From: an uncultured Lactobacillus sp.
Lineage (GTDB): Bacteria > Bacillota > Bacilli > Lactobacillales > Lactobacillaceae
Assembly (NCBI GenBank): GCA_905204935.1
Contig: CAJLBJ010000029.1
Coordinates: forward strand, 1 to 18,682
Direction of reading: 5' to 3'
DNA: 18,682 nt
The position numbers and the translations under genes are program-made. Each line of letters starts with the position of its first letter. The stretch's first letter is position 1. Under the pieces are notes generated by a model, which saw only the letters and a program-made list of their open reading frames with translations, had not been told where the DNA came from and searched no databases. Below are positions 1 through 6,945 of the stretch, piece by piece.

Positions 1-50
1 TAGGATAATTTATTAAATTTTAACGTGTCCAGAAAACTGGGTACACATCA
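1..50 (+). mobile_element. Probable right end of an IS3-family insertion sequence
   Basis: Bases 25-50, read on the minus strand, give a 26-base terminal repeat starting TGATGTGTACCC and containing CTGGACA. It matches the sequence at 18628-18653 at 21 of 26 positions. The TGTACCC...CTGGACA pattern resembles IS3-family terminal repeats, a family assignment made from memory. The bases inside the element (1-24) do not resemble the orfA leader seen at the other edge, so this is most likely the opposite (right) end, with the body lying left of the window. No transposase coding sequence is visible, so the assignment rests on the repeat alone. Confidence 0.45.
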
Positions 51-135
51 ATTTTGACTGGTAAAGAGGGTTTTATTTTTTATGAAAAATTTTAATGGCA
101 GACATATTAAACAATAAGCTAGTTAAATGAAATCT

Positions 136-165
136 AAAAAAATAGTATCTCAAACGAAGCACTAT
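136..165 (-). terminator. Intrinsic terminator of the exonuclease/exoA pair
   Basis: On the minus strand an ATAGT/ACTAT stem, extended inside by CTT/GAG, is followed directly by seven T residues. It lies just downstream of the exonuclease stop codon and fits a rho-independent terminator for the leftward exoA-exonuclease unit. The stem is short, so the strength is uncertain. Confidence 0.55.
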
Positions 166-174
166 ATCAAAATA

Positions 175-708
175 TTAATAAGATTTAATGAACTTGTTCA
201 AGTCATTAATTCCAAATTTTTGAACTTGATAAAGTAAGATTTTAGCACAAGCTAAGCTATCATCTAGAGCATTATGATGATGTTCAAGTGAGATTTGTAA
301 TTGCTGACAAACAGTATTTAATTTATGATTTGGCAAGTCACTAAAATAATGTCGACAAGTTTTGACTGTATCCAAAGCTAAGAAATTGGGAGGGGTAATT
401 TGATAATATTCCAAAGTCTTTTTCAAAACACTGCAATCAAAAGGTGCATTATGCGCTACGATAAGCTTGTCTGGGCCAAAAAATGGCGCAATATGTGGCC
501 ATAATTCGGGAAATTTAGGTGCTTGTGCAACCATTTGTGGAGTGATTCCATGGATTTTAATATTATATGGTGAAAATTCAGTTTCAGGTTTAATCAATGA
601 GTATAATTCATCGACAATTTGATTGTTTTGAACAACTGTTAAGGCTAAGGAACAAGCACTATGGCGTTTAGGGCTTGCTGTTTCAAAGTCTAAAGCAACA
701 AAATTCAT
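175..708 (-). CDS. DnaQ-like DEDDh 3'-5' exonuclease
   Basis: Single-domain exonuclease of the DnaQ/RNase T class, 177 residues. All five metal and catalytic positions are visible: Asp7 and Glu9 in DFET, Asp91 in HNAPFD, and His145 and Asp150 in HNALDD. The family removes nucleotides from 3' ends of DNA or RNA. There are no BRCT or helicase domains, so this is a stand-alone proofreading-like or repair nuclease rather than the Pol III alpha or DinG type. An in-frame ATG lies 27 bases further upstream (735), inside the end of exoA. I prefer the ATG at 706-708 because AAGGAG sits 8 bases before it and the DFET strand then begins at the N-terminus as usual. It follows exoA by 13 bases and is probably cotranscribed with it. 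The exact substrate cannot be read from sequence. Confidence 0.88.
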   Translation of the reverse strand: MNFVALDFETASPKRHSACSLALTVVQNNQIVDELYSLIKPETEFSPYNIKIHGITPQMVAQAPKFPELWPHIAPFFGPDKLIVAHNAPFDCSVLKKTLEYYQITPPNFLALDTVKTCRHYFSDLPNHKLNTVCQQLQISLEHHHNALDDSLACAKILLYQVQKFGINDLNKFIKSY

Positions 709-721
709 TTTTTGATTCTCC

Positions 722-1483
722 TTAGTTAAAATCATCAGTTAATAATGCAACAGGACAATGATCAGAGCCTAAGATATCACTTAAAATTAAGCTATCTTGC
801 ACTTGTGGTAGCAGGCTTTTAGAAACGACAAAATAATCGATACGCCATCCGGCATTATTTTTGCGTGCATTGAAACGGTAGCTCCACCAAGAATATTTTC
901 CTGTTTTTGTGGGATAAAGATGACGGAATGTATCGCTAAATCCATTAGCTAAAAGAGTAGTAAATCGTTGGCGTTCTTCATCGCTAAAACCGGCATTTTT
1001 ATGATTGGTTTTAGGATTTTTTAAATCAATTTCTTGATGAGCAACGTTTAAATCACCGCATAAAATAACGGGTTTTTTAGCATCGAGTTTTTTTAAATAA
1101 TCTAAAAAGTCATTTTCCCATTCTAACCGATAATTTAGACGTTTGAGCTCAGTTTGCGAATTTGGTGTATAACAAGTTACGAGATAAAAAGTTGAATATT
1201 CAAGCGTGATCAAGCGACCTTCTTGATCGTGTTTATCTATTCCCATCCCATAAGTAACCGCTAAAGGCACTTTTTTAGTAAAGACAGCAGTACCCGAGTA
1301 GCCTTTTTTTTGTGCATAATTCCAGTATTGATAATATCCAGGTAAGTCGAGTTCAACTTGATTTGCTTGGAGTTTAGTTTCTTGTAAGCAAAAGAAGTCT
1401 GCGTCGAGTTGGTTAAAGATTGTCAAAAAATCTTTTTTTAGGATAGCGCGTAATCCATTAACGTTCCAGGAAATAAATTTCAC
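722..1483 (-). CDS. exoA: Exodeoxyribonuclease III / AP endonuclease ExoA
   Basis: Cytosolic base-excision repair enzyme that cuts DNA at abasic sites and trims 3' ends. The 253 residues match the usual family length (about 250). The endonuclease/exonuclease/phosphatase fold motifs appear in order: WNVNGLR (residues 6-12), LQETK with metal ligand Glu35, GYSGTAVF (61-68), GDLNVAH with Asp144 and Asn146, the substrate loop YSWWSYR (197-203), GWRIDYF (212-218), and GSDHCPV with Asp241 and His242. The start codon is GTG (1481-1483 on the minus strand), with GGAGG 8 bases upstream. The overlapping ATG one base pair shift away is out of frame. It is the first gene of a leftward pair with the DnaQ-like exonuclease and is divergent from murB. 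A T8 tract in this gene (1304-1311) is in frame, which matters for judging the ribose-locus frameshifts. Confidence 0.96.
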   Translation of the reverse strand: MKFISWNVNGLRAILKKDFLTIFNQLDADFFCLQETKLQANQVELDLPGYYQYWNYAQKKGYSGTAVFTKKVPLAVTYGMGIDKHDQEGRLITLEYSTFYLVTCYTPNSQTELKRLNYRLEWENDFLDYLKKLDAKKPVILCGDLNVAHQEIDLKNPKTNHKNAGFSDEERQRFTTLLANGFSDTFRHLYPTKTGKYSWWSYRFNARKNNAGWRIDYFVVSKSLLPQVQDSLILSDILGSDHCPVALLTDDFN

Positions 1484-1585
1484 ATTAGTTACCTCCGTTT
1501 ATTTTTGGTTACTTCCAGTTTAACAAGCTTTTTAAATAAATTCTACTAAAGAAATATGTCTAAAATAGTCATATTTTTTAAAAGG

Positions 1586-1594
1586 TGATATACT
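1586..1594 (+). promoter_or_regulatory. Extended -10 promoter of murB
   Basis: TGATATACT matches the TG-n-TATAAT extended -10 form with one change. It lies 30 bases upstream of the murB start, and no convincing -35 box is visible. Confidence 0.45.
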
Positions 1595-1624
1595 ATTTCA
1601 TGATTGTAAGTGAAAGGACACATT

Positions 1625-2518
1625 ATGATGATAGAAATAAGTCAATTAGATAAGGTTAAGCTTTTAAAAGATGAACCACTGAGAAAATATACTTATACAA
1701 AAACGGGAGGGAACGCTGATTTTTTGGCGTTTCCTAAGTCGATTGCTGAAGTCAGTCTTTTAGTTACATGGGCTAAAAAAAATAATTTGCCTTTAACGGT
1801 TTTAGGTAATGCTAGCAATCTAATCGTTAAAGACGGTGGTGTCGCTGGATTAGTTATCATGATGACGGATTTAAAGCAAATAAGTTTTACAAAAAATCTT
1901 GTAAATGTTCAAGCCGGTGCCTCATTGATAGAAACAACAATTCAAGTTGCTAAGCATGGATTGACTGGTTTAGAATTTGCTGCCGGAATTCCTGGAAGCA
2001 TCGGAGGAGCTGTCTTTATGAATGCCGGAGCTTATGGTGGTGAAATTAAAGATGTTTTAAAAGAGGTTACTGTTTTGACACCTGAAGCAAAGATTAAAAC
2101 TTATACGGCACAACAATTAAATATGAGCTATCGCCATAGTCGTTTACAAGTTGAACAAGATATTGTTTTAGAAGCACAATTTGTTTTATCCTTTGGTGAT
2201 CAAAAGGCTATTTTTGCAAAAATGGATGAATTAAATTACTTACGTGCAAGTAAACAACCTTTAGAATATCCATCGTGTGGTAGTGTTTTTAAGCGCCCCG
2301 TTGGTCATTTTACTGGAAAATTAGTACATGATGCTAATTTACAAGGTTATCGTTGTGGTGATGCTCAAGTATCTTTGAAACATGCAGGTTTTATTGTTAA
2401 TTTAAATCAAGCAACTGCAAAAGACTATCTCCAAGTTATTGAACATGTAAAACAAGTTGTCTGGGATAAGTTTGAAGTAAAATTAGAAACAGAAGTTCGC
2501 ATTATTGGGCGTGATTAA
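1625..2518 (+). CDS. murB: UDP-N-acetylenolpyruvoylglucosamine reductase MurB
   Basis: FAD enzyme that reduces UDP-GlcNAc-enolpyruvate to UDP-MurNAc with NADPH, the second committed step of peptidoglycan precursor synthesis in the cytosol. FAD-binding (PCMH-type) motifs are seen at TKTGGNAD (residues 25-32), [12 protein letters not shown] (61-72) and [20 protein letters not shown] (121-140). YRHSR is at 169-173, the SCGSVFKRP signature holding the proposed proton-donating serine is at 217-225, and ETE (288-290) carries the C-terminal active-site glutamate. The length and the SCGS form suit the B. subtilis-like type II enzymes. The start is placed at ATG 1625 because AAAGGA lies 6-7 bases upstream. 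A longer in-frame reading from GTG 1610 would put that ribosome binding site inside the gene. In many lactobacilli murB sits directly before cdaA; here a ribose locus and a DUF1361 gene separate them (family knowledge, not checked). Confidence 0.96.
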   Translation: MMIEISQLDKVKLLKDEPLRKYTYTKTGGNADFLAFPKSIAEVSLLVTWAKKNNLPLTVLGNASNLIVKDGGVAGLVIMMTDLKQISFTKNLVNVQAGASLIETTIQVAKHGLTGLEFAAGIPGSIGGAVFMNAGAYGGEIKDVLKEVTVLTPEAKIKTYTAQQLNMSYRHSRLQVEQDIVLEAQFVLSFGDQKAIFAKMDELNYLRASKQPLEYPSCGSVFKRPVGHFTGKLVHDANLQGYRCGDAQVSLKHAGFIVNLNQATAKDYLQVIEHVKQVVWDKFEVKLETEVRIIGRD

Positions 2519-2521
2519 GGG

Positions 2522-2577
2522 AAAGTGTTATTAAAAGATAAAGAGGTTTTCTTTGTTTTTTGATAACACTTTTATTA
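2522..2577 (+). terminator. Hairpin terminator after murB
   Basis: A perfect 10-bp outer stem (AAAGTGTTAT with ATAACACTTT, 2522-2531 and 2563-2572) encloses further pairing between AAAAGATAAAG and CTTTGTTTTTT. This gives one long imperfect stem starting 4 bases after the murB stop. The tail TTTATT is a weak T-tract. Confidence 0.65.
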
Positions 2578-2601
2578 AACTATGCTCTAATAAAAAAGGT
2601 G

Positions 2602-2610
2602 TGTTATAAT
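2602..2610 (+). promoter_or_regulatory. Extended -10 promoter of rbsR
   Basis: TGTTATAAT is a perfect TG-n-TATAAT, 60 bases before the rbsR ATG, with no clear -35 box. Downstream, 2635-2655 holds a loose CTAAAA...TTTTAG dyad that resembles half-sites of the operator before rbsK and might give autoregulation. That last point is weak. Confidence 0.5.
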
Positions 2611-2669
2611 TGATAAATGTTGCTACTTATATACACTAAAAGCTAATTTTTTTAGAAAGGAGAGCTGAA

Positions 2670-3657
2670 ATGACAAGAAAAAGGTAACGATTAAAGATGT
2701 TGTTAACTATTCAGGAGTTTCGATTACGACAGTTTCGCAAATCTTAAATGGTAAAAGAGATTACTTTAGCGAAAAAACAATTGAAAAATTTTTGGCTGCA
2801 AAAGAAAGCTTGGCATATCAACCCGATTATGTTGCTCAAAGAATGATCATGAAGAAAAGTAAAACGATCGGAGTAGTTGTTCTTGATATTAGCAATCCTT
2901 TTTTGCGAAGTTGCTTCAAGGGGTTGAAGAGGTTTGTTATCAAGAAAATTATATTTTAATGTTGTGTAATGTTACACATGATACACCGCGTGAGTATGAA
3001 TATTTAACAGAACTAATTAGACGTAGTGTGGATGAAATTATCATTGCCAGTTCAACGATTTCTAATCAAACAATAAATGAAACTTTAAGGGCGCAAAAAA
3101 TCCCTTATATTGTGATGGATCAAAAAAAGGCTACAGGCTATAGTGATGCTATTTTATGTGATGATTATCAAGGTGGTATGTTGGTAGCCAAATACTTACA
3201 ACAAGCAACGCACCAAAAAGTAGCAATTATTACGGCAAAAGATGCACCAATTAATATTCAAAAACGAGTTGCTGGCTTCAAAAGTGTATATAAGCAAGAT
3301 GTTGTATTAATAAAAACCCAACTTTCTAAAAAAGGAGGGCAAACTGCAATACAAGAGGTCTTAAGACAAGATGTAACTGCGCTTTTTGCTGTTAATGATG
3401 AGCTGTCTTTTGGGTTATACCGTGGTTTAGCTCAAGCCGGTAAAAAAATTCCAGTTGATTATAGCATTGTTGGTTATGATAACGTTGAAATGTGTGAATA
3501 TGTATTTCCTCCACTAACAACGATTGCACAACTAATTTTTCAACTAGACCAAATGACAGCGCAACTTTTATTAGCACGAATCAAGCAACCTGATAAAGCT
3601 TGGGAAGAAAAATTATTGCCAATTAGTTTGGTTAAACGGGCTTCGGTAAAAAAATGA
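2670..3657 (+). pseudogene. rbsR: LacI-family ribose repressor with two frameshifts
   Basis: Reading across two single-base losses restores a full LacI/GalR-type repressor of 329 residues. The N-terminal helix-turn-helix contains VTIKDVVNYSGVSITTVSQ and ILNGK, and a periplasmic-binding-protein-like sugar domain follows. Break 1: the ATG at 2670 (AAAGGAG upstream) reads five codons and hits TAA at 2685; one A is missing from the A5 run at 2678-2682. Break 2: the T6 run at 2899-2904 is one T short, so the frame shifts just before the motif FAKLLQGVEE. The piece from TTG 2911 onward encodes only the sugar domain and cannot bind DNA. The RbsR assignment comes from the adjacent rbsK-rbsD-rbsU and the LacI-type operator between rbsR and rbsK. 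Either the gene is truly decayed, leaving rbsK constitutive, or these are homopolymer sequencing errors. Confidence 0.85.
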
Positions 3658-3697
3658 AATAGCTTTCAATGTATAGTATATTTTGATTATCCCAACA

Positions 3698-3726
3698 ACT
3701 AAAACGTTTTAGTAAAACGATTTAGT
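3698..3726 (+). promoter_or_regulatory. LacI-type operator pair before rbsK
   Basis: ACTAAAACGTTTTAGT (3698-3713) is a perfect 16-bp palindrome with the central CG typical of LacI-family operators. A second, imperfect copy, AGTAAAACGATTTAGT (3711-3726), overlaps its last three bases, so the two centres lie 13 bp apart. They sit 30-58 bases upstream of the rbsK start, where a repressor would block transcription. RbsR is the obvious candidate; a CcpA site is less likely because the spacing and core differ from the usual cre form. Confidence 0.75.
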
Positions 3727-3755
3727 TAAAAACATTAGTTTAGGAGACGAGACAA

Positions 3756-4664
3756 ATGAATATAGTAACAGTAATTGGAAGTATTAATCTTGATACGACT
3801 TTGCGCGTGCAAAAAATGCCTAAACCAGGTGAAACTATTCATGCGATTGAACATTTTACAGCAGGTGGTGGCAAAGGTGCAAATCAAGCCGTAGCTGCTA
3901 AACGCCTTGGAGCTAAGACTTATTTTATTGGAGCAGTGGGAAATGATGCTGCCGGTCAAATGATGACGGATTTAATGAGTCAAGATGAGATTGATTTGAC
4001 CGCAGTCAAGGTATTACCTAAAACATCAACTGGTCAGGCATTTATCACGGTTGATGCTGCTGGGGAAAATAGTATTACTATTTTTGCAGGAGCCAATCAA
4101 GCATTTACTAGTGATGATGTATTAGAATTTCAAGCAATCATTGCGCATAGTGATTTTATTATTGCACAATTGGAAAGTTCGCTTGATGCGACGATTACAA
4201 CCTTTAAATTAGCTAAACAAGCAGGTGTTAAGACGATTTTAAATCCAGCTCCAGCGCTGACTGATGTTCCAAAAGAGTTGTTACAAGTTACTGATATGAT
4301 TATTCCTAATGAAACAGAAACTGAAATTTTGACAGGGATTAGAATTACTAATCAAGAAAGTATGCAACAAGCAGTAGCAAAGTTGCATGCCCTAGGAATT
4401 CAAGCTGTTATTATCACGATGGGAAGTAAAGGTGCTTTTTATGATGTTGCTGGTCAAAGTGGGATTGTGCCTGCATTAAAAGTTAAAGCAGTGGATACAA
4501 CAGCAGCTGGTGATACTTTTATCGGAGCATTAAGTACAGTATTGAATAAAGATTTCAGTAATCTAAGTCAAGCAATCGCTTATAGCAATCGCGCTTCTGC
4601 ATTAACTGTTCAACGTTTTGGAGCACAACCTTCGATTCCATATGAACATGAGTTAAATGATTAG
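3756..4664 (+). CDS. rbsK: Ribokinase RbsK
   Basis: PfkB-family kinase that phosphorylates D-ribose with ATP to ribose 5-phosphate, feeding the pentose phosphate pathway. The 302 residues are the usual length. Visible motifs are VIGSINLD at the N-terminus, the substrate motif GGGKGANQA (residues 37-45), IGAVGND (58-64), NPAP and the [12 protein letters not shown] segment in the middle. The C-terminal PfkB signature is DTTAAGD (247-253), with Asp253 as the expected catalytic base. The start ATG has AGGAG 8 bases upstream. It is the first intact gene behind the palindromic operator, and is followed by rbsD after 11 bases and then rbsU. The gene is open throughout, although its presumed repressor and the next gene are frameshifted. 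Confidence 0.96.
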   Translation: MNIVTVIGSINLDTTLRVQKMPKPGETIHAIEHFTAGGGKGANQAVAAKRLGAKTYFIGAVGNDAAGQMMTDLMSQDEIDLTAVKVLPKTSTGQAFITVDAAGENSITIFAGANQAFTSDDVLEFQAIIAHSDFIIAQLESSLDATITTFKLAKQAGVKTILNPAPALTDVPKELLQVTDMIIPNETETEILTGIRITNQESMQQAVAKLHALGIQAVIITMGSKGAFYDVAGQSGIVPALKVKAVDTTAAGDTFIGALSTVLNKDFSNLSQAIAYSNRASALTVQRFGAQPSIPYEHELND

Positions 4665-4675
4665 GAGATGGTGAA

Positions 4676-5072
4676 ATGAAAAAGACAAAAGTGATTAATT
4701 CAGATATTTCACGCGTAATTGCTCAAATGGGACACTTTGATAAATTAGGTATTGGTGATGCTGAAATGCCAGTTCCATTAACAACTGAAAAAAATTGATT
4801 TAGCACTAACCAAAGGTATTCCAAGCTTTATGAATATTTTAAATAATGTTTTAGAAGAGTTAGAAGTACAAAGGATTTATTTGGCACAAGAGATTAAAAC
4901 ACATAATCCACAGATGTTAGCGGCAATTCAAGAACGTTTGCCTGAAACACCGACTACTTTTATTGAGCATGAAGAGATGAAAAAAGAGTTGCATAATTGT
5001 CATGCGTTCATTCGAACAGGTGAAATGACACCATATGCAAATATTTTATTAGAGAGTAATGTCGTTTTTTAA
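4676..5072 (+). pseudogene. rbsD: D-ribose pyranase RbsD with one frameshift
   Basis: RbsD interconverts the pyran and furan forms of ribose so that ribokinase receives the furanose. From ATG 4676 (AGGAG upstream) the frame opens with the family N-terminus, including the catalytic-type histidine in MGHFD at residue 20, then stops at TGA 4796. The cause is an extra A in the A7 run at 4788-4794. Removing one A restores [15 protein letters not shown] and joins the frame ending at 5072. The repaired protein has 131 residues, the normal size for this family, and ends in the conserved [13 protein letters not shown]. The downstream ATG at 4830 gives only the last 80 residues, without the histidine. 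A +1 shift is needed, so ordinary -1 slippage on the A7 run would not rescue it. This is either real decay or a sequencing error. Confidence 0.88.
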
Positions 5073-5099
5073 AAACGTAAATTTCTAGGAGGATAAGAG

Positions 5100-5987
5100 A
5101 TGAGATTAGAAGCATTATTAATTGGGTTAGGACCGTTGTTAGGTTGGGGGTTATTTCCAACAATTGCCTCTAAAATAGGCGGGCGACCTGTTAATCAAAT
5201 TACTGGGGCCAGTTTAGGAACATTGATTTTTGCAGCTGTTTATTCAGTGCTAAATGGCCTAACTTTTCCAACTGGTAAGGATTTGATTTTTTCTATTTTA
5301 TCTGGAGTCGGTTGGGCTGTTGCACAGATTATTACTTTTAAATGCTTTACAATGATTGGCGCTTCTAGAGCTATGCCTGTAACAACAGCATTTCAATTAC
5401 TAGGGGCTTCTTTATGGGGTGTTTTTTTCTTAGGCAATTGGCCAGCAATGACGGCTAAACTTTTAGGAGCTTTTGCGCTGATTTTAATTATGATTGGCGC
5501 TAAAATGACGGTTTGGTCAGAACAAAAAACGGCTGAAGATACAGGAATGATGAAAAAAGCGGTAATTTGGTTGGCTGTTGGAGAAATTGGTTATTGGGCT
5601 TATTCAGCAGCGCCACAAGCAACAACAATTGATGGCATGCATGCTTTTTTACCACAAGCAATTGGAATGGTTTTGGTTGCGTTTGTGTATTCATTAATTC
5701 TAACATTCAAAGATAAACAAAGTTTTGCGTTTGCTCAAGTTGTTTCTTATAAACAGATTTTTTCAGGCTTTTTCTTTGCTTTTGCGGCATTAACTTATTT
5801 AATTTCTGCACAACCTGACATGAATGGTTTAGCGACTGGCTTTATCTTGTCACAAACTTCGGTTGTATTAGCCACATTAACAGGGATTTGGTTTTTAGGA
5901 GAAAAGAAAACATCTAAGGAAATGATAGTTACAGTTGTTGGATTAATTTTGATTTTGATTGCAGCTACTATTACAGTATTGATTTAA
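5100..5987 (+). CDS. rbsU: GRP-family sugar (ribose) uptake permease RbsU
   Basis: Integral membrane transporter of the glucose/ribose porter family (drug/metabolite transporter superfamily, GlcU/RbsU type), 295 residues. Ten hydrophobic segments are visible at about 5-25, 33-54, 62-83, 91-112, 120-138, 152-173, 184-201, 220-238, 243-268 and 274-295, with the family-like WGLFPTIASKIGG in segment 1 and a GIWFLGEKK turn near 262-270. The sequence alone cannot separate ribose from glucose uptake; the rbsK-rbsD context argues for ribose, as in the RbsU-type loci of other lactic acid bacteria. The start has TAGGAGG 7 bases upstream. The gene is open and lies 27 bases after rbsD. No ATP-dependent rbsABC genes are present in the window, so this permease would be the uptake route. 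Confidence 0.9.
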   Translation: MRLEALLIGLGPLLGWGLFPTIASKIGGRPVNQITGASLGTLIFAAVYSVLNGLTFPTGKDLIFSILSGVGWAVAQIITFKCFTMIGASRAMPVTTAFQLLGASLWGVFFLGNWPAMTAKLLGAFALILIMIGAKMTVWSEQKTAEDTGMMKKAVIWLAVGEIGYWAYSAAPQATTIDGMHAFLPQAIGMVLVAFVYSLILTFKDKQSFAFAQVVSYKQIFSGFFFAFAALTYLISAQPDMNGLATGFILSQTSVVLATLTGIWFLGEKKTSKEMIVTVVGLILILIAATITVLI

Positions 5988-5991
5988 AAAC

Positions 5992-6025
5992 AGAACTGGT
6001 AGAATTTTCTATCAGTTCTATTTTT
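5992..6025 (+). terminator. Terminator of the ribose operon
   Basis: A 12-bp stem, AGAACTGGTAGA with TCTATCAGTTCT (one G-T pair, 4-base loop), is followed by ATTTTT. It begins 5 bases after the rbsU stop. Confidence 0.85.
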
Positions 6026-6042
6026 ATAGAAACGATGTAAAT

Positions 6043-6072
6043 AAAAAACCTCTTTGCTAGATGACAAAGAGG
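6043..6072 (-). terminator. Terminator of the DUF1361 gene
   Basis: An 8-bp stem of CCTCTTTG with CAAAGAGG and an 8-base loop is followed on the minus strand by TTTTTT. It lies 34 bases past the DUF1361 stop and faces the rbsU terminator 18 bases away, so the two convergent units are closed by separate hairpins. Confidence 0.8.
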
Positions 6073-6105
6073 AAAGGTATCAATAAAGTTGTCTTTAGTA
6101 CGAAT

Positions 6106-6765
6106 TCAAGCTTTGGAGTTGCTGTAACGATAAAGTGTTAAACAAAGCCAAATTAGTGTTTGAATCAAGGTCATGAAGATAACGAAAATAAACATTTTTT
6201 CATTCCAAATTGTTGAAATCTCATTTAGCGTCCATTTAGGATCAATAAATAAATAAGCTGTATGCAAACGTTCGAAACGTCCGATATATATGCCAATTGA
6301 CGCAATTAGATTAAAAATCAAGATGAGTAAAGGCTTAAAGAAAAAATTTTCAAGTTTGCAGCGCTTCAAACAGGTTGTAGTAACGTAATCTAAGCTCCAC
6401 ATTCCTAAAAGGCTACAGCCCAAAGCGGCAATAACTAGATTAGTAAACTGTAGCCATAATTTTAAATCAAATAGCATAAGACCTGTCCTAGAATCATATG
6501 GATTAAAGCGCGCTAAATGAAATAAATCAGTTAATACATAAGGCGCATTAGGATAAAATAACAACCATAAAATTAATATTCCACTAAAAATAGCTGAATG
6601 CTGTTTGACTTTAAGATGCATGGCTAATTCAATTGGTATATATCCTAAAAATGTATTTAATAAGAGAAAACTATAAGCTTGATTTTGAGAATAAACGGTC
6701 AAATAAATGTAAAGTAAGTATAATAAAAAACTGCCTCTAACAAGCCAGCAATATTTTTTTTGCAT
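6106..6765 (-). CDS. DUF1361 family membrane protein
   Basis: Predicted multispanning membrane protein of 219 residues with about six hydrophobic segments. The central motif WLLFYPNAPYVLTDLFHL followed by an FNPYDSR loop is characteristic of DUF1361, a family of unknown function in lactic acid bacteria and bacilli. It has no recognised catalytic domain. I prefer the ATG at 6763-6765, which has GGGTGA about 6 bases upstream. A GTG three codons earlier (6772-6774) falls within that ribosome binding site. The gene is monocistronic, with its own terminator and a putative extended -10 promoter, and is transcribed against the flanking operons. Confidence 0.8.
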   Translation of the reverse strand: MQKKYCWLVRGSFLLYLLYIYLTVYSQNQAYSFLLLNTFLGYIPIELAMHLKVKQHSAIFSGILILWLLFYPNAPYVLTDLFHLARFNPYDSRTGLMLFDLKLWLQFTNLVIAALGCSLLGMWSLDYVTTTCLKRCKLENFFFKPLLILIFNLIASIGIYIGRFERLHTAYLFIDPKWTLNEISTIWNEKMFIFVIFMTLIQTLIWLCLTLYRYSNSKA

Positions 6766-6794
6766 AAGATTCACCCATAATTTAAGTTACTTTA

Positions 6795-6803
6795 ATTGTA
6801 ACA
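6795..6803 (-). promoter_or_regulatory. Extended -10 promoter of the DUF1361 gene
   Basis: On the minus strand TGTTACAAT matches TG-n-TATAAT with one change, about 30 bases upstream of the chosen start. The -35 position reads ATGTTA, a poor match. Confidence 0.4.
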
Positions 6804-6903
6804 GTCTAATTCATTTTTAACATAGAATTTATTGAACTTCAAATAAATTTAATATTTAAAATAATTCTAGTTAAAAATAATACTGAGAAAGGTGATCTAT
6901 CCA

Positions 6904-6912
6904 TGCTATAAT
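6904..6912 (+). promoter_or_regulatory. Extended -10 promoter of cdaA-cdaR-glmM
   Basis: TGCTATAAT is a perfect TG-n-TATAAT, placing the transcript start near 6919. It lies 33 bases before the TTG start of cdaA and downstream of an in-frame ATG at 6892, which would therefore be outside the transcript. Confidence 0.6.
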
Positions 6913-6945
6913 ATAAAAGAAACCTTGGTAAAGGAGGAAGATGCT

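Noticed and set aside
2635..2655. Second rbs operator between the rbsR promoter and its start
   Set aside because: The CTAAAA...TTTTAG dyad has an 8-base AT-rich spacer and lacks the central CG of the real operator; too weak to call.
4788..4798. Programmed -1 ribosomal frameshifting on the A7 run of rbsD
   Set aside because: The run resembles a slippery heptamer, but a -1 shift leads to the wrong frame. A +1 shift or loss of one base is required, and there is no stimulatory structure or history of frameshifting in this family.
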